64,000 bases of DNA. It comes from Thauera terpenica 58Eu. Its GTDB lineage: Bacteria; Pseudomonadota; Gammaproteobacteria; Burkholderiales; Rhodocyclaceae. Positions within the stretch are counted from its first letter, which is position 1. Each line of letters starts with the position of its first letter. The notes beneath the pieces are model-generated. The model saw only the letters and a program-made list of their open reading frames with translations. It was not told the origin of the DNA and made no database searches. Positions 42,390 through 53,589 of the stretch are shown here, piece after piece. The translations under genes and the position numbers were made by a program. The DNA lies in the NCBI RefSeq assembly GCF_000443165.1, contig NZ_ATJV01000048.1, positions 248,001 to 312,000 on the forward strand, read 5' to 3'.

Positions 42390-45284
42390 TTACAGGGTCC
42401 TCGCCACTTCCTTGATCTCGAACACCTCGAGCTGGTCACCTTCCTGGATGTCGTTGTAGTTACGCAACTGCAGACCGCACTCGTAACCGAACTTGACTTC
42501 CTTGACGTCGTCCTTGAAGCGCTTGAGCGATTCGAGCTCTCCCGTCCACACCACGGTGTGGTTGCGCAGCAGGCGCACATGCGAGCCGCGCTTGACCACG
42601 CCTTCGAGCACATAGCAACCCGCAATCGAACCCACCCTCGAGACCGTGAATACCTGACGAATCTCCACCAGGCCGATGATCTCTTCACGCTTCTCGGGCG
42701 CCAGCATGCCGGACAGCGCTGCCCTCACCTCATCGACTGCGTCGTAGATGATGTTGTAGTAGCGGATATCGACGCCGAAGGTCTCGGCCAACTTGCGCGC
42801 ACCGGCATCGGCACGCGTGTTGAAGCCAATGACCACCGCGCTCGAAGCCTGCGCCAGGTTGATGTCGGATTCGGAAATCGCGCCAACCGCAGAGTGGATG
42901 ACGTTGACCCTGACCTCGTCGGTGGAGAGCTTCTGCAGCGACTGCACCAGCGCTTCCTGCGAACCCTGTACGTCCGCCTTGATGATCAGCGCCAGGGTCT
43001 TGACCTCGCCCTCGGACATCTGATCCATCAGGGTCTCGAGCTTGGCGGCCTGCTGCTTGGCAAGCTTGACGTCGCGGTACTTGCCCTGACGGAATTGCGC
43101 GATCTCACGTGCCTTCTTCTCGTCGGCGAGCGCGATGGCTTCGTCTCCGGCAGCCGGAACGTCCGAAAGGCCAAGAATCTCGACCGGAATCGAAGGCCCG
43201 GCAACATCGATCTGCTTGCCGTTCTCGTCGAGCATGGCGCGGATGCGGCCAAAGGTGGCGCCCGCCAGCAGGACATCGCCCTTGCGCAACGTACCCGACA
43301 GCACCAGCAAGGAGGCAACCGGACCGCGACCCTTGTCGAGACGGGCTTCGATGATCAGGCCTTTGGCTGGGGCTTCGACCGGAGCGGTGAGCTCCAGCAC
43401 TTCGGCCTGCAGCAGCACTGCCTCGAGCAGTTCATCGATGCCCGTACCCTTCTTCGCCGATACCGGAACGAACATGACGTCACCGCCATACTCTTCAGGA
43501 ATGACGCTCTCGGCGATCAACTCCTGCTTGACGCGATCGGGGTTGGCCTCGGGCTTGTCGATCTTGTTGATCGCCACCACCAGCGGCACGCCGGCGGCCT
43601 TGGCGTGGTGAATGGCTTCCCGCGTCTGCGGCATCACGCCGTCGTCCGCAGCCACCACCAGGATGACGATGTCGGTCGCCCTCGCACCACGCGCACGCAT
43701 GGCCGTGAAGGCCTCGTGACCCGGGGTGTCGAGAAAGGTCACCATGCCGCGTGAGGTCTTCACGCTATAGGCGCCGATGTGCTGCGTAATGCCGCCGAAC
43801 TCACCCGAAGCCACCTTGGCAAGACGGATGTAGTCAAGCAGCGAGGTCTTGCCGTGGTCGACGTGGCCCATGACGGTGACCACCGGCGCACGCGGCAGGA
43901 CTTCCACGTCCTTGTGCTCGTCGTGCTCGACGAGGAAGGCATCGGGATCATCCAGCTTCGCCGCAACCGCGACGTGGCCCATTTCCTCGACGATGATCAT
44001 CGCCGTGTCCTGGTCCAGCACCTGGTTGATGGTGACCATCGTGCCCATCTTCATCAGGACCTTGATCACCTCGGCCGCCTTGACCGCCATCTTGTGGGCG
44101 AGATCAGCCACGGTGATGGTTTCGGGCACGTGCACCTCGCGCACGATCGGCTCACTGGGCGCCTGGAAATTGGTGCGATCGTCCTGCTGGTGGCGGCCAT
44201 GACGACCGCCGCCCCTGCCCGCACCACGCCAGTTGCTGCTGGTCGTGGCACCGACCTCGCCGCGGGTCTTCAAGCCGCCCCGGCGCTTGGCGCCATCGGC
44301 CTCGCGTGCGGGCGCCGCAGCGCCGCGCTTGGCCTCTTTCGCCGCCGGCTTGGCATCCTTCGCCGCCGGCTTGTCGGCGGCCTTCGCTGGCCTATGCAGC
44401 GTACCGGTGACGGGCTTGGCTGCCGCCGGCTTCGCCGGCTCTTCCTTCTTCTTCAACTCTGCCGCAACCCGCGCCTCTTCATCGGCGCGGCGATTGTCGG
44501 CAGCGGCACGGGCCGCCGCCTCGCGCTCATTGCGTGCGCGCAGATCCGCAGCCTGGCGGTCCCTGAGCGCGCGCAGACGCTCTTCGTCACGCTTGCGCGC
44601 AGCAATCTCTTCATCGCTCAGAAGTTCGCTGATCGCCAGCGGCTTGGAGTGCACGAGCGTGGTCGTCGTCTTCGCCGGCGCGGGCCTGGCTGCGGCGGCT
44701 GGAGCGGGCTCAGGCTTGGCTGTGGCGGACGCGACTGCTTCCACCGCGGCATCAGGCTTTGGCTCGACCGCCTTCACAGGCTCGGGTTCGGGCTCGGACT
44801 TGGGCTCGGGCGCAGCAACGGCTGCTGGCTCGCTCACCACGGGCTCGGCCGCCACAGGCGGCTCGATCACTTCCGGCGCAGAGGGGGTGATGGAGGCAAT
44901 CGCCTCGGCTGCAACAGGCGCCTCGAGCGCCACTGCGTCCTCGGCAGGCTCCACCACGTCGGAGCTGGCGGCCTCGGCAAGCACTTCATCACGCTTGACG
45001 AAAGTGCGCTTCTTGCGCACTTCGACCTGCACGGTGCGCGCACGCCCGGTGGAGTCGGTCGCGCGGATCTCGCTCGTCTGCTTGCGCGTCAGGGTGATCT
45101 TGCCCTTGGGCTCGGTATCGCCATGGGCACGTCGCAAGTAATCGAGCAAACGCGCCTTGTCCTGTTCGGTGAGCAGATCGGCGGCGCCGGATTTTTCCAC
45201 GCCCGCACGCTTCAACTGCTCGAGCAGCAACGCCGCCGGCATTTTCAGTTCGCCGGCAAACTGGGTCACGCTCATGTTTTCCAT
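42390..45284 (-). CDS. infB: Translation initiation factor IF-2
   Basis: The 964-residue protein has the N-terminal IF2 domain ([26 protein letters not shown]), a long Ala/Pro/Glu/Lys-rich linker, a GTPase domain near residue 470 ([36 protein letters not shown]), and the C-terminal fMet-tRNA-binding domains. It delivers initiator tRNA to the 30S subunit. The ATG at 45284 has GGGAGGG upstream and lies 13 bases after nusA. A second, internal ATG two codons on is also possible. Confidence 0.96.
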   Translation of the reverse strand: MENMSVTQFAGELKMPAALLLEQLKRAGVEKSGAADLLTEQDKARLLDYLRRAHGDTEPKGKITLTRKQTSEIRATDSTGRARTVQVEVRKKRTFVKRDEVLAEAASSDVVEPAEDAVALEAPVAAEAIASITPSAPEVIEPPVAAEPVVSEPAAVAAPEPKSEPEPEPVKAVEPKPDAAVEAVASATAKPEPAPAAAARPAPAKTTTTLVHSKPLAISELLSDEEIAARKRDEERLRALRDRQAADLRARNEREAAARAAADNRRADEEARVAAELKKKEEPAKPAAAKPVTGTLHRPAKAADKPAAKDAKPAAKEAKRGAAAPAREADGAKRRGGLKTRGEVGATTSSNWRGAGRGGGRHGRHQQDDRTNFQAPSEPIVREVHVPETITVADLAHKMAVKAAEVIKVLMKMGTMVTINQVLDQDTAMIIVEEMGHVAVAAKLDDPDAFLVEHDEHKDVEVLPRAPVVTVMGHVDHGKTSLLDYIRLAKVASGEFGGITQHIGAYSVKTSRGMVTFLDTPGHEAFTAMRARGARATDIVILVVAADDGVMPQTREAIHHAKAAGVPLVVAINKIDKPEANPDRVKQELIAESVIPEEYGGDVMFVPVSAKKGTGIDELLEAVLLQAEVLELTAPVEAPAKGLIIEARLDKGRGPVASLLVLSGTLRKGDVLLAGATFGRIRAMLDENGKQIDVAGPSIPVEILGLSDVPAAGDEAIALADEKKAREIAQFRQGKYRDVKLAKQQAAKLETLMDQMSEGEVKTLALIIKADVQGSQEALVQSLQKLSTDEVRVNVIHSAVGAISESDINLAQASSAVVIGFNTRADAGARKLAETFGVDIRYYNIIYDAVDEVRAALSGMLAPEKREEIIGLVEIRQVFTVSRVGSIAGCYVLEGVVKRGSHVRLLRNHTVVWTGELESLKRFKDDVKEVKFGYECGLQLRNYNDIQEGDQLEVFEIKEVARTL

Positions 45285-45297
45285 TACTGCCCTCCCA

Positions 45298-46773
45298 TCA
45301 TTCTTCGAACCAATGGGCGCGCGCAACGGAAATCAGCGCCTTGGCTCTTTCTTCGTCGATCCCGGCCAGTTCAACCAATTCGTCGACCGCAAGGTCGGCG
45401 AGGTCTTCACGGGTGCGCACACCCTGCTGGGCCAGTTTGGCGGCAAGGGACTTCTCCATGCCGTCGAGATTGAGCAGATCGTCGGAGACATTCTCCAGCT
45501 GCTCTTCGGTCACGATCGCCTCGGTCAGCAACACATTGCGTGCGCGATTGCGCAGCTCGTTGACCGTATCCTCGTCGAATGCCTCGATTTCGAGCATCTC
45601 GGTCAAGGGCACATAGGCGACTTCTTCCAGGGAGGAGAACCCCTCCTCGATCAGGATGTCGGCGATTTCTTCGTCGACATCCAGTTTTTCCATGAACAGC
45701 CCACGCAGGCCTTGCTGCTCCTCGGCGTTCTTCTCGGCCGACTCCTGCTCGCTCATCAGGTTGATCGCCCAGCCCGCCAGCTCTGATGCGAGCTTGACGT
45801 TCTGGCCATTGCGACCGATGGCAATGGCGAGGTTGTTTTCATCAACCACCACTTCCATGGCGTGCGAGTCTTCGTCCACCACGATGGAAACCACTTCGGC
45901 GGGCTGCAGCGCCGCGACCACGAACTGCGCCGGATCGGCCGCCCACACGATGATGTCGATCTGCTCGCCACCGATCTCATTGCGCACGGCAGTGACGCGC
46001 GAGCCGCGCAGGCCGACACAGGTGCCGATCGGATCGATGCGGGGGTCGTTGGACTTCACCGCGATCTTTGCGCGCAAGCCGGGATCACGGGCGCAAGCCT
46101 TGATCTCCAGCAGCCCGTCCTCGATCTCGGGCACCTCGAGCTCGAACAGCTTCATCAGGAATTCCGGCGCAGTACGCGACAGAATCAGCTGCGGGCCACG
46201 CACGCCGCGATCAACCCGCAGCAGGTAGGCCTTGATGCGATCACCGACGCGCAGGTTCTCGCGCGGGATCTGCTGATCACGCGGCACCACCGCCTCCATG
46301 CGCCCCACCTCGATGATCGCGTTGCCGCGCTCCATACGCTTGATGGCGCCGGAGACGAGGAAGTCCTTGCGCTCGAGAAAGTCGTTGAGCACCTGCTCGC
46401 GCTCGGCGTCGCGAATCTTCTGCAGGATGACCTGCTTCGCAGCCTGGGCGCCGATGCGACCAAAATCAATCGGCTCCAGCTCCTCGGTGATGTACTCACC
46501 AAGCTGAATGCCGGCCTCGAGCTCACGCGCGTCGATGATGCCCATCTCCGCTTCGTCGTTCGTCACCTCCTCATCGAGCATGACGATCCAGCGCCGGCAC
46601 GAAGTGTAGTCGCCGGTCTCACGATCGATCACAACCGACACGTCGGCATCATCATGGATACGCTTTTTGGTTGCGGAGGCCAGCGCGGACTCCAGCGCGG
46701 CAAAAACGATGTCCTTGGCGACGTTTTTTTCACGCGCCAATGCATCAACAAGCAGCAGAATCTCGCGGCTCAT
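45298..46773 (-). CDS. nusA: Transcription termination/antitermination factor NusA
   Basis: The 491-residue protein has the N-terminal polymerase-binding domain ([37 protein letters not shown]), the S1 domain, two KH domains ([43 protein letters not shown]), and two C-terminal acidic repeats (from about residue 365), as in proteobacterial NusA. It controls pausing, termination and rRNA antitermination. It sits between rimP and infB. Confidence 0.96.
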   Translation of the reverse strand: MSREILLLVDALAREKNVAKDIVFAALESALASATKKRIHDDADVSVVIDRETGDYTSCRRWIVMLDEEVTNDEAEMGIIDARELEAGIQLGEYITEELEPIDFGRIGAQAAKQVILQKIRDAEREQVLNDFLERKDFLVSGAIKRMERGNAIIEVGRMEAVVPRDQQIPRENLRVGDRIKAYLLRVDRGVRGPQLILSRTAPEFLMKLFELEVPEIEDGLLEIKACARDPGLRAKIAVKSNDPRIDPIGTCVGLRGSRVTAVRNEIGGEQIDIIVWAADPAQFVVAALQPAEVVSIVVDEDSHAMEVVVDENNLAIAIGRNGQNVKLASELAGWAINLMSEQESAEKNAEEQQGLRGLFMEKLDVDEEIADILIEEGFSSLEEVAYVPLTEMLEIEAFDEDTVNELRNRARNVLLTEAIVTEEQLENVSDDLLNLDGMEKSLAAKLAQQGVRTREDLADLAVDELVELAGIDEERAKALISVARAHWFEE

Positions 46774-46800
46774 TTCAGGAAAACCTCCACATCCAAAGTC

Positions 46801-47235
46801 TTAGAATTTAGGTACAAGGCGCGCCTTTTCAATGTCCTGGAAAGGCAGCAAGTGCTCGCCCTTCTCGGTTTCGAGCACCACGGCGCCATCGCGCACACCG
46901 CCCAGCACCCCGACAAAATTTCGTTGATTACCGATCGGCAATGACAGCCGAAGCTGGGCATTTTCGCCCACGAAGCGCTCGAAATCGGCCAATTTCTTGA
47001 GCGGCCTGTCGAGGCCCGGAGAAGAAATCTCGAGGCGATCGTAGTCGACGTTCTCGACCTCGAACACACGCTGCAGCTGGTTGCTCACCGTGGCGCAGTC
47101 ATCAACGGTGATGCCGCGCTCGATGTCGAGAAACACGCGCAGCAAGCGCCCACGCGGCGAAAACTCGATATCCACGAGTTCATAGCCGAGGCCGCTCACC
47201 ACCTGTTCAATCAGATTCTCGATGCCTGCTCGCAT
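46801..47235 (-). CDS. rimP: Ribosome maturation factor RimP
   Basis: The 144-residue protein has the RimP N-terminal domain (MRAGIENLIEQVVSGLGYELVDIEFSPRGRLLRVFLDIERG... DDCATVSNQL... YDRLEISSPGLDRPLKK) and a C-terminal Sm-like barrel. It aids 30S assembly. It is the first gene of the rimP-to-pnp operon; the ATG at 47235 matches the family N-terminus. Confidence 0.94.
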   Translation of the reverse strand: MRAGIENLIEQVVSGLGYELVDIEFSPRGRLLRVFLDIERGITVDDCATVSNQLQRVFEVENVDYDRLEISSPGLDRPLKKLADFERFVGENAQLRLSLPIGNQRNFVGVLGGVRDGAVVLETEKGEHLLPFQDIEKARLVPKF

Positions 47236-47274
47236 GCTTCTCTTCCACCACACGCAAAATCGTCGCGCACAAAT

Positions 47275-47317
47275 AAAAAATGGGCCTAATGCCCATCATC
47301 CATGGGCCTGATGCCCA
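47275..47317 (-). terminator. Duplicated hairpin and T run after rluB
   Basis: TGGGCCTAATGCCCA (47281-47295) and TGGGCCTGATGCCCA (47303-47317) are two near-identical hairpins. Read on the minus strand, the second is followed at once by TTTTTT, giving a terminator for the scpA-scpB-rluB transcript just before rimP. Confidence 0.65.
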
Positions 47318-47519
47318 CCATTCACTCGCCCTCTCAGAAGCACGCTGCGGGCCACAACCGAAGGACGGAAAAGCCCGGCGCATGCACTGAAGCTGCCGCC
47401 GGGCAGAAGCCATCTACCAAAGCCTTGAGATTATAGCGTCAAAAACAACGGCGGGGCAAACTGCTGCCATTGAGCAATTGCCCCCCGTGGCTCGCCAAAG
47501 GGGGCGACCGAGAGTGCAC

Positions 47520-48662
47520 TCAGCGCGTTGTCGGCGTCGTCCGATGCATCTTTGGCGGACGCTTGGCGCGCTCGTCCTTGGGCACCTCGCGCACGGGCGC
47601 GGGCAGGCCGGCGAGCTGGCAGGCCTCGGCCTCGGGCATCTCCATCCACATGCCGCGCTTCAGGCGTGCCGGCAACTCGACCGTACCGTAGCGCACGCGC
47701 ATCAGCCGACTGACGGTCAGACCGATGGCCTCGAACATGCGCCGCACCTCGCGGTTGCGGCCTTCGGAGATCGTCACCCGATACCAATGATTGACGCCCT
47801 CTCCACCCTCGTTACGCAAGCTGTTGAAGCGGGCCGGGCCGTCAGCGAGCTGCAAGCCCTCGACCAGCGACTTCGCCTGCTCCTCGTTGAGCTCACCGAG
47901 CACGCGCACCGCGTACTCACGCTCCATTTCATAGCGTGGGTGCATGAGGCGATTGGCAAGATCACCATCGTTGGTAAACAAGAGCAGGCCTGAAGTGTTG
48001 AAGTCCAGACGCCCCACCGCAAGCCAGCGCCCCTTGCGCAAGATGGGCAAGCGTTCGAAGACCGTGGGGCGGCCGTCCGGATCGTCCCGTGACACGATCT
48101 CGCCTTCAGGCTTGTGATAGATCAGCACGCGCGGCGAACGCTGAGAGAACCTGAGCGGCACGAGCTTACCGTTGACCTTGACCCGGTCTCCCGGACCGAT
48201 CTTCTGACCGAGCGCGGCCGGCAAGCCGTTGACCGAGATGCGGCCTGCAAGCACCCACTCCTCGATTTCACGGCGCGAACCCACGCCGGCCTGTGCCAGC
48301 ACCTTCTGCAGGCGCTCGGGCTCGGAGAGCGCGCCCGCGGCATTGCGTCTGCCACCCTGGCCCTGTGCAGTGCGCGCACGCGCGCCGCGCTCACTGCCGT
48401 CGGGCTGACCCAGCGCCGATTTGTGGGCGTCGGGCCGACGCGCGGGATCACCACCTTGACGCACACCCGCTTGCCCACCCCGTGGCGAGCGCACCCCGCG
48501 CGGGTCGGCATTGAGATGGGCGTTCGGATCCTTGGGCTGCGCATCATCAGCGTGCACATCCTCGCGCCGGGCGCGCGGCGCGCGGCCGAATCGATCGGAA
48601 TTGTCGACCGGATCAGACTTCTTCTGGGGGGGCCGCAGCGGGCTGTTCGGTTTGCGAGACAT
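47520..48662 (-). CDS. rluB: 23S rRNA pseudouridine(2605) synthase RluB-like
   Basis: The 380-residue protein has an S4 domain ([31 protein letters not shown]) and a RsuA/RluB catalytic domain ([27 protein letters not shown]... [32 protein letters not shown], with the Asp in GRLDFNTSG). The first 120 or so residues are a low-complexity Arg/Gly/Asp-rich extension, common in betaproteobacteria. It overlaps scpB by 50 bases, so the start at 48662 is inside scpB. Confidence 0.92.
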   Translation of the reverse strand: MSRKPNSPLRPPQKKSDPVDNSDRFGRAPRARREDVHADDAQPKDPNAHLNADPRGVRSPRGGQAGVRQGGDPARRPDAHKSALGQPDGSERGARARTAQGQGGRRNAAGALSEPERLQKVLAQAGVGSRREIEEWVLAGRISVNGLPAALGQKIGPGDRVKVNGKLVPLRFSQRSPRVLIYHKPEGEIVSRDDPDGRPTVFERLPILRKGRWLAVGRLDFNTSGLLLFTNDGDLANRLMHPRYEMEREYAVRVLGELNEEQAKSLVEGLQLADGPARFNSLRNEGGEGVNHWYRVTISEGRNREVRRMFEAIGLTVSRLMRVRYGTVELPARLKRGMWMEMPEAEACQLAGLPAPVREVPKDERAKRPPKMHRTTPTTR

Positions 48663-49212
48663 CAACGAGGTCCATGATTTTTTCGATTTCAATGAGCGCC
48701 GGCAGTTCACTCAGACTGCGCAGGCTCATGTCATCGAGAAAGCGCCGGGTAGTGGCGAAAAGTTCCGGGCGGCCTGGAGTATCGCGGTGACCGACAACAT
48801 CAATCCAGCCGCGCGACTCCAGCGTTTTCAATATATTGGGTGACACCGTGACGCCGCGCACATCCTCGATGTCACCACGCGTCACCGGCTGCCGGTAGGC
48901 GATGATTGCCAGTGTCTCCATCACCGCCCGCGAATAGCGCGGCGGCTTCTCCTCCTTGAGCCGGTCCAGATAACACTGGTACTCGGCGCGGGTCTGAAAG
49001 CGCCAGCCGCTGGCGAGTTGCACGAGTTCGACGCCACGCTCAGCTGCAGACCATTGCGCGCGCAACTCTTCGAGCAGCTTGCGAACCAGATCGTTTCCGG
49101 GGTCCTCGTCGAACAGGCGACGCAGCTCCATCACCGTCAAGGGCGCCTGGGTGGCCAGCAAGGCCGCCTCGATGACACGCAACCAGGCTTCAGGTGTGGT
49201 CGCGGGATGCAT
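48613..49212 (-). CDS. scpB: Segregation and condensation protein B
   Basis: The 199-residue protein has the two winged-helix ScpB domains ([88 protein letters not shown]). It joins ScpA and SMC in chromosome condensation. The ATG at 49212 overlaps scpA by 23 bases. Confidence 0.94.
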   Translation of the reverse strand: MHPATTPEAWLRVIEAALLATQAPLTVMELRRLFDEDPGNDLVRKLLEELRAQWSAAERGVELVQLASGWRFQTRAEYQCYLDRLKEEKPPRYSRAVMETLAIIAYRQPVTRGDIEDVRGVTVSPNILKTLESRGWIDVVGHRDTPGRPELFATTRRFLDDMSLRSLSELPALIEIEKIMDLVDVSQTEQPAAAPPEEV

Positions 49213-50020
49213 CGGCCAGCCTGACGTAGATCGGCGCAAAGGCCTCGTTCTGGCTCACTTCCACCAATCTTTCCTTCACCAGTTCCAGCACGGCGAGAAA
49301 ACTCACCACCAGTCCCGCCGCCCCGAGCTTCACATCGAACAGCGCGTCGAACACCACGAAATCACCGTCTCCGAGCTTGCGCAGGATGGCGGTCATGTGC
49401 TCACGCACCGAGAGCTGCTCACGCCCGACCCGGTGGCTCTGCGTCAGACGGGCATGTTTCATGATGCGCAGCCAGGCGAGCTGGAGGTCGTGCAGGCTGA
49501 GCTCAGGCAGGCGCGCGCTCACTTTCTCGGCGACAAACACGCCCGCCCACTCAAAATCACGTTCGACACGCGGCAGCATGTCCAGCCTCGCGGCGGCCAG
49601 CTTCATGCGCTCATATTCAAGCAAACGCCGCACCAACTCTGCGCGCGGGTCGTCTTCGATCACACTCTCGCGCGCCGGCCGTGGCAGCAGCATGCGTGAC
49701 TTGATCTCGAGCAACATCGCCGCCATCAACAGATACTCGGCCGCGAGCTCGAGGTTCGTCTCCCGCATCGCTTCGACGTAAGCCAGATACTGCGCCGTGA
49801 GCGGCGCCATCGGCACGTCCAGCACGTCAAGATTGGCCTTGCGGATCAGGTACAACAGCAGATCGAGCGGCCCTTCGAAGGCGTCGAGGAACACTTCCAG
49901 CGCGTCGGGCGGAATATACAGGTCTTTCGGCAGTTCGAGCAGCGGTTCGCCATAGATACGCGCCACATGCTCAAGCACCATGGGCGCATCCATCGGCGCC
50001 AGGTCAAGCGGCAGACTCAT
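49190..50020 (-). CDS. scpA: Segregation and condensation protein A
   Basis: The 276-residue protein has the kleisin N-terminal motif [36 protein letters not shown] and [22 protein letters not shown], and a C-terminal winged helix. It bridges the SMC heads. It lies 12 bases after the M50 protease gene. Confidence 0.94.
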   Translation of the reverse strand: MSLPLDLAPMDAPMVLEHVARIYGEPLLELPKDLYIPPDALEVFLDAFEGPLDLLLYLIRKANLDVLDVPMAPLTAQYLAYVEAMRETNLELAAEYLLMAAMLLEIKSRMLLPRPARESVIEDDPRAELVRRLLEYERMKLAAARLDMLPRVERDFEWAGVFVAEKVSARLPELSLHDLQLAWLRIMKHARLTQSHRVGREQLSVREHMTAILRKLGDGDFVVFDALFDVKLGAAGLVVSFLAVLELVKERLVEVSQNEAFAPIYVRLADASRDHT

Positions 50021-50032
50021 GTGCGCATCGCC

Positions 50033-50692
50033 TCAGATGCCGATCAGGGCACCGAGCACAAAGCGGAAGCCGGCAATCAGCGGCCACAGGATGGCGCCAA
50101 GCACGCCGGTAAACAAGAGCACGAGCAGAATCGGAAAACCATAGGGTTCGAGGCGGGCGAATCTCCACGCCAGATGGTGTGGCAGCAAGCTGACGGCAAT
50201 GCGCCCACCATCCAGCGGCGGCAGGGGCAGCAGGTTGAGCACCATCAGCACGGCATTGATCTGCATGCCGGCATCGGCCATCTTCAGCAGCGGCAGGGTA
50301 TAGGCGCCGGGCTCACCGACCAGCGCGATGCGGAACAGGATCGCCCAGCCCAGCGCCATGATCAGGTTTGTGAACGGTCCCGCTGCGGCGACCCACAACA
50401 TGTCGGCCTTGGGGTTGCGCAGACGACTGAAATTGACCGGCACCGGCTTCGCCCAGCCAAACAAGATGCCGCCCGCCCCGAACAGCGAGCTCAAAGCGAG
50501 GATGCTCGCCGGCACCAGCAAGGTACCCACCGGATCGATGTGGCGCAGCGGGTTGAGCGTTATGCGCCCGGCCAGGTCGGCGGTGGGGTCGCCAAAGTGC
50601 CTTGCCACATAGCCGTGCGCGGCCTCGTGCAGGGTGATGGCGAGCAACACAGGCAAAGCCCAGATTGCCAGCGCCGAGATCAATGAGTCCAT
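50033..50692 (-). CDS. Site-2 protease (M50) family membrane protein
   Basis: The 219-residue protein has the zinc site HEAAHGYVARHFGD in the first helix and the second metal motif LNLLPLPPLDGGRI, with NPLRHIDPVGTLLVP between them. Five or six hydrophobic helices are visible. This is the rhomboid-independent intramembrane protease group of the FtsH-like/YwhC type, whose substrate is unknown here. It is linked to scpA downstream and the YciO gene upstream, a common betaproteobacterial order. Confidence 0.88.
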   Translation of the reverse strand: MDSLISALAIWALPVLLAITLHEAAHGYVARHFGDPTADLAGRITLNPLRHIDPVGTLLVPASILALSSLFGAGGILFGWAKPVPVNFSRLRNPKADMLWVAAAGPFTNLIMALGWAILFRIALVGEPGAYTLPLLKMADAGMQINAVLMVLNLLPLPPLDGGRIAVSLLPHHLAWRFARLEPYGFPILLVLLFTGVLGAILWPLIAGFRFVLGALIGI

Positions 50693-50740
50693 GGACGCGT
50701 CAACGATAAAGGCTGCATTCTAACAGAGCGCCAATGGGCC

Positions 50741-51367
50741 TCAGCCGAGGCCGAAGGGCGCGAGTGCGCCGCGCCCTTCGCGCACGAGCTGTGGCGTGCC
50801 CGAGCTCAGATCGATCACCGTGGTCGCCTGCGCACCGCAGGGGCCGGCCTCGATCACGAGATCCACCAACTTCTCCATGCGTTCGCGGATCTCCTCGGGG
50901 TCGGTCAACGGCAGCTCTTCTCCGGGCAAGAGCAGCGTCGAGGTCAGCAAGGGTCCTTCCAGCTCGGCGAGCAACGCCAGGACGACCGCATGCTCAGGCA
51001 CGCGCAGGCCAATGGTCTTGCGCTTGGGGTGGAGCAGACGTCGCGGCAACTCCTTCGTGCCCTCAAGGATGAAGGTGTAAGGACCCGGCGTGGTGGCCTT
51101 GAGCAGACGGTACTGGCTGTTGTCCACCCGCGCGTAGGTGCCGATTTCGGACAGATCGCGACACATCAGGGTGAAATGATGACGATCATCGACGCCACGA
51201 ATCTTGCGGATGCGATCAAGCAGACTGGCGTCGCCGGTGGAGCACACCAGGGCGTAAGCCGAATCGGTGGGCAGCACCACCAACCCGCCAGTACGGATGA
51301 TCTCGGCAGCCTGGCGAACGAGCCGCGGCTGGGGCTGCTCAGGGTGTAGGGAAAAGAATTGGGCCAT
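50741..51367 (-). CDS. YciO/YrdC (Sua5-like) family protein
   Basis: The 208-residue protein has the YrdC fold: IRTGGLVVLPTDSAYALVCSTGDASLLDRIRKIRG, HHFTLMCRDLSEIGTYARVDN, ATTPGPYTFILEGTKELPRRLLHPKRKTIGLRVPEH. The family relative TsaC makes threonylcarbamoyl-AMP for tRNA modification; YciO proteins are related but their role is less clear. The ATG at 51367 is chosen because the 77 residues upstream look non-coding. Confidence 0.85.
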   Translation of the reverse strand: MAQFFSLHPEQPQPRLVRQAAEIIRTGGLVVLPTDSAYALVCSTGDASLLDRIRKIRGVDDRHHFTLMCRDLSEIGTYARVDNSQYRLLKATTPGPYTFILEGTKELPRRLLHPKRKTIGLRVPEHAVVLALLAELEGPLLTSTLLLPGEELPLTDPEEIRERMEKLVDLVIEAGPCGAQATTVIDLSSGTPQLVREGRGALAPFGLG

Positions 51368-51380
51368 GATCGGTTTGTTC

Positions 51381-52274
51381 TCAAATGAAGCGTGACCACA
51401 CTGGCATGAGGTCAGGCGGAAGGGGTTTGCAACGTCCGAGGTCGGTCGGACTCTCTTGTTCGCCGTGAAAGTCGGAGGCGCGCGAGGCGAGCAGGCCGCG
51501 CTGACGGGCAACCGTGGCGAAGCGGCGCATCTCGTCCTCACTGTGCGCACCTGAAACCACCTCGATGGCATCGCCACCTGCAGCGACGAAACGGTCAAGC
51601 AGTTGGGTCATGCCGGCCGCCGACAGGCGGTAACGCGCTGGATGCGCAAGCACCGCAACACCGCCCGCGGCCACGATCCAGCCCACGGCGTCCTCCAGCG
51701 ATGCCCAGGTATGCTCGACGAAACCGGGCTTGCCGCGTACCAGGTAATGATCGAACACCGTTTTCACGTCCGGCATGATGCCACTGGCAACGAGATGGCG
51801 GGCAAAGTGGGCGCGGCTGACGAGTGCAGGATTGCGCGCAAATTGATGGGCGCCTTCGAGTGCACCCTGGATGCCGACCTCGGCCAGCGCCGCTGCGATG
51901 CGCTGCGCGCGGGCCTCACGCCCGGCCCTGAGCTGTTGCAGGCCGGTGACGATCGCGGGCGCGCAGGGGTCGATGGCCAAGCCCACGATATGCACGCTGT
52001 CATTGGCGAAGGACACCGAAATCTCCACCCCGGGCACGAACCCGACCCCCAACTCGGCCGCCGTCCGCGCGGCGACGTCGAGCCCACTCAACTCATCGTG
52101 ATCGGTGAGCGCAAGCAGTTCCACGCCGTTCGCCTGCGCACGCCGCACCACGTCGGCTGGATCGAGCCAGCCGTCGGACACGGTGGAGTGGCAGTGAAGG
52201 TCGGCGTTGAGCAAGTGCATGCGGGCAAGTTCCTGCAAAGAAGTGGTAAAACGAGCAGTCATACGAGTTGTCAT
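51381..52274 (-). CDS. PHP-domain phosphoesterase (RNase AM/YciV-like)
   Basis: The 297-residue protein has the PHP metal motifs NADLHCHSTVSDG, ALTDHDELSGL, GVEISVSFANDSVHIVGLAID, VLAHPARYRLSA and SDFHGE. In E. coli the family member trims RNA 5' ends and nucleotides. The ATG at 52274 overlaps the stop of the upstream hydrolase (ATGA), implying coupling; an ATG at 52220 just before the domain is possible. Confidence 0.86.
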   Translation of the reverse strand: MTTRMTARFTTSLQELARMHLLNADLHCHSTVSDGWLDPADVVRRAQANGVELLALTDHDELSGLDVAARTAAELGVGFVPGVEISVSFANDSVHIVGLAIDPCAPAIVTGLQQLRAGREARAQRIAAALAEVGIQGALEGAHQFARNPALVSRAHFARHLVASGIMPDVKTVFDHYLVRGKPGFVEHTWASLEDAVGWIVAAGGVAVLAHPARYRLSAAGMTQLLDRFVAAGGDAIEVVSGAHSEDEMRRFATVARQRGLLASRASDFHGEQESPTDLGRCKPLPPDLMPVWSRFI

Positions 52275-53164
52275 GGACCGTCTGACAAGAAGAACGCTTC
52301 AATGATCCCGGCAATCTGCTCGGGCTGATCGTGATGCAGGTTGTGTCCGGCATCGGCGAGCGTGAGCAAGCGCAGCGCGCCAAAGCAGGCCAGAGCCGCA
52401 GCGTGATCGGCGTCGCTGATACCGATCCGCGCACGCAAATGATCTGTCCCGGGCTCCGCGCCGGGCTCGACCACCAGCACCGGAGCGGTGATTCGCTGCC
52501 AGCAGGCTTGCGCCTCGGCGCGTCGGTAAAGCACCGGATTGACGCGACGGTGCGCGGGATCGCCCGCGATGCGCCAGCCTTCGCCTTCAGCCTCGGCCAG
52601 GGCGTGCGCCAGCCAGGTCGCACGCGCCGAACTCAGGCGCGGATTGTCCTGCCGCAGACGTGCGGCGATCGCATCGTGGCTGGGGTAGGCACGCGGTCGC
52701 GGCCTTACGGTCAAGCTCGCCAACCATTTCTGGTAACGCCCGGGCGCCTCGGCTGCAGGCCGATCCGGCAAACCAAAGGCGTCGAGCGCAAGCACACCCG
52801 CCACACGCGCAGGACGAATGCCGGCATACATGAGCGCGACATTGCCGCCCATGCTGTGGCCGACGAGACGCACAGGGGCATCGTCATTGCCCTCGCAAAG
52901 TCGCAGGATCGCATCGAGGTCGGCAAAATAGTCCGGAAACCAGTACCCATCCCCGCCGCACCATGCGCTGCGACCAAAGCCACGCCAGTCCGGGGCGATC
53001 ACATGCCAGTCGTGGGCAAGCGCATCGACGACGAACTGGAAGGACGGCGACGCGTCCATCCAGCCATGCAGCAGGTAGAGCCGTGGCAAGCCTTCCTCGC
53101 CCCATTCGCGCAGATGGAGGCGCAAACCGCGGACGTCAGCAAAGCGGGAACGGGAAATTTCCAT
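52271..53164 (-). CDS. Alpha/beta hydrolase
   Basis: The 297-residue protein has LYLLHGWMDASPSFQFVVDAL, HVIAPDWRGFGRS, the nucleophile elbow GHSMGGNVALMYAG and a late His (LADAGHNLHHDQPEQ). It is closely similar along its length to the hydrolase at 16563-17495. Substrate unknown. The start at 53164 is the last ATG before the fold; the ORF reaches 53257. Confidence 0.85.
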   Translation of the reverse strand: MEISRSRFADVRGLRLHLREWGEEGLPRLYLLHGWMDASPSFQFVVDALAHDWHVIAPDWRGFGRSAWCGGDGYWFPDYFADLDAILRLCEGNDDAPVRLVGHSMGGNVALMYAGIRPARVAGVLALDAFGLPDRPAAEAPGRYQKWLASLTVRPRPRAYPSHDAIAARLRQDNPRLSSARATWLAHALAEAEGEGWRIAGDPAHRRVNPVLYRRAEAQACWQRITAPVLVVEPGAEPGTDHLRARIGISDADHAAALACFGALRLLTLADAGHNLHHDQPEQIAGIIEAFFLSDGP

Positions 53165-53387
53165 CGCCGCATCATAACAAAGCACCCGCGCCGCCATGCC
53201 GCCGCCTGAGCGCTCGAAGACCTCGCCTACGCCGCCCGCAAAAGCTCGACATGACACACGGAGCGTCCCGCCCGACCGACCATGAAGCGGCTTCGATCAG
53301 CGTTTGAAAGCGCTCGAACCCTCTCGAACCCCATGCGCGGCCCTACGGACACCACACCACGCATGCACAAGTCCGCAAAAGCAAAAC

Positions 53388-53411
53388 GCCAACCCCGAAG
53401 GATTGGCGTAA
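53388..53411 (-). terminator. Terminator of the original tRNA-Thr transcript
   Basis: On the minus strand ACGCCAATCC pairs with GGGTTGGCGT (one G-U) around a short TTCG loop, then TTTTG follows. It lies just downstream of the tRNA 3' end and shows that this side is native chromosome. Confidence 0.7.
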
Positions 53412-53426
53412 GTGCTTGATTCTATG

Positions 53427-53472
53427 GTGCCGGCAATAGGAATCGAACCCACGACCTTCTGATTACAAATTT
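53427..53472 (-). other. 3' half of tRNA-Thr(UGU): attachment-site copy
   Basis: Read on the minus strand, 46 bases run from the anticodon loop (TTTGTAA, anticodon TGT) through the variable region and T arm (GGGTTCGATTCC) to the acceptor strand TGCCGGC, A and CCA. Past 53472 the sequence no longer fits the 5' anticodon stem, D arm or acceptor, so the gene is incomplete. A 3' tRNA fragment beside a tyrosine integrase is the classic mark of element insertion. Confidence 0.82.
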
Positions 53473-53589
53473 GCAAAAGACGGTGTTTTTCGGGGTTGAA
53501 CTACATGCACAAAAACGCTCAAGGCCATTGAAAAACAAAGGCAAGTTTATTTTTCGCATTGCTCGGCGTTGAGCCGGATTGCTAGAATA

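Noticed and set aside
41691-45473. Two long plus-strand frames opposite truB, rbfA and infB
   Set aside because: Both are antisense to core genes with clear family matches.
53427-53520. A complete tRNA-Thr gene
   Set aside because: The 5' half (acceptor strand, D arm, 5' anticodon stem) is missing after 53472, so it is only a 3' fragment.
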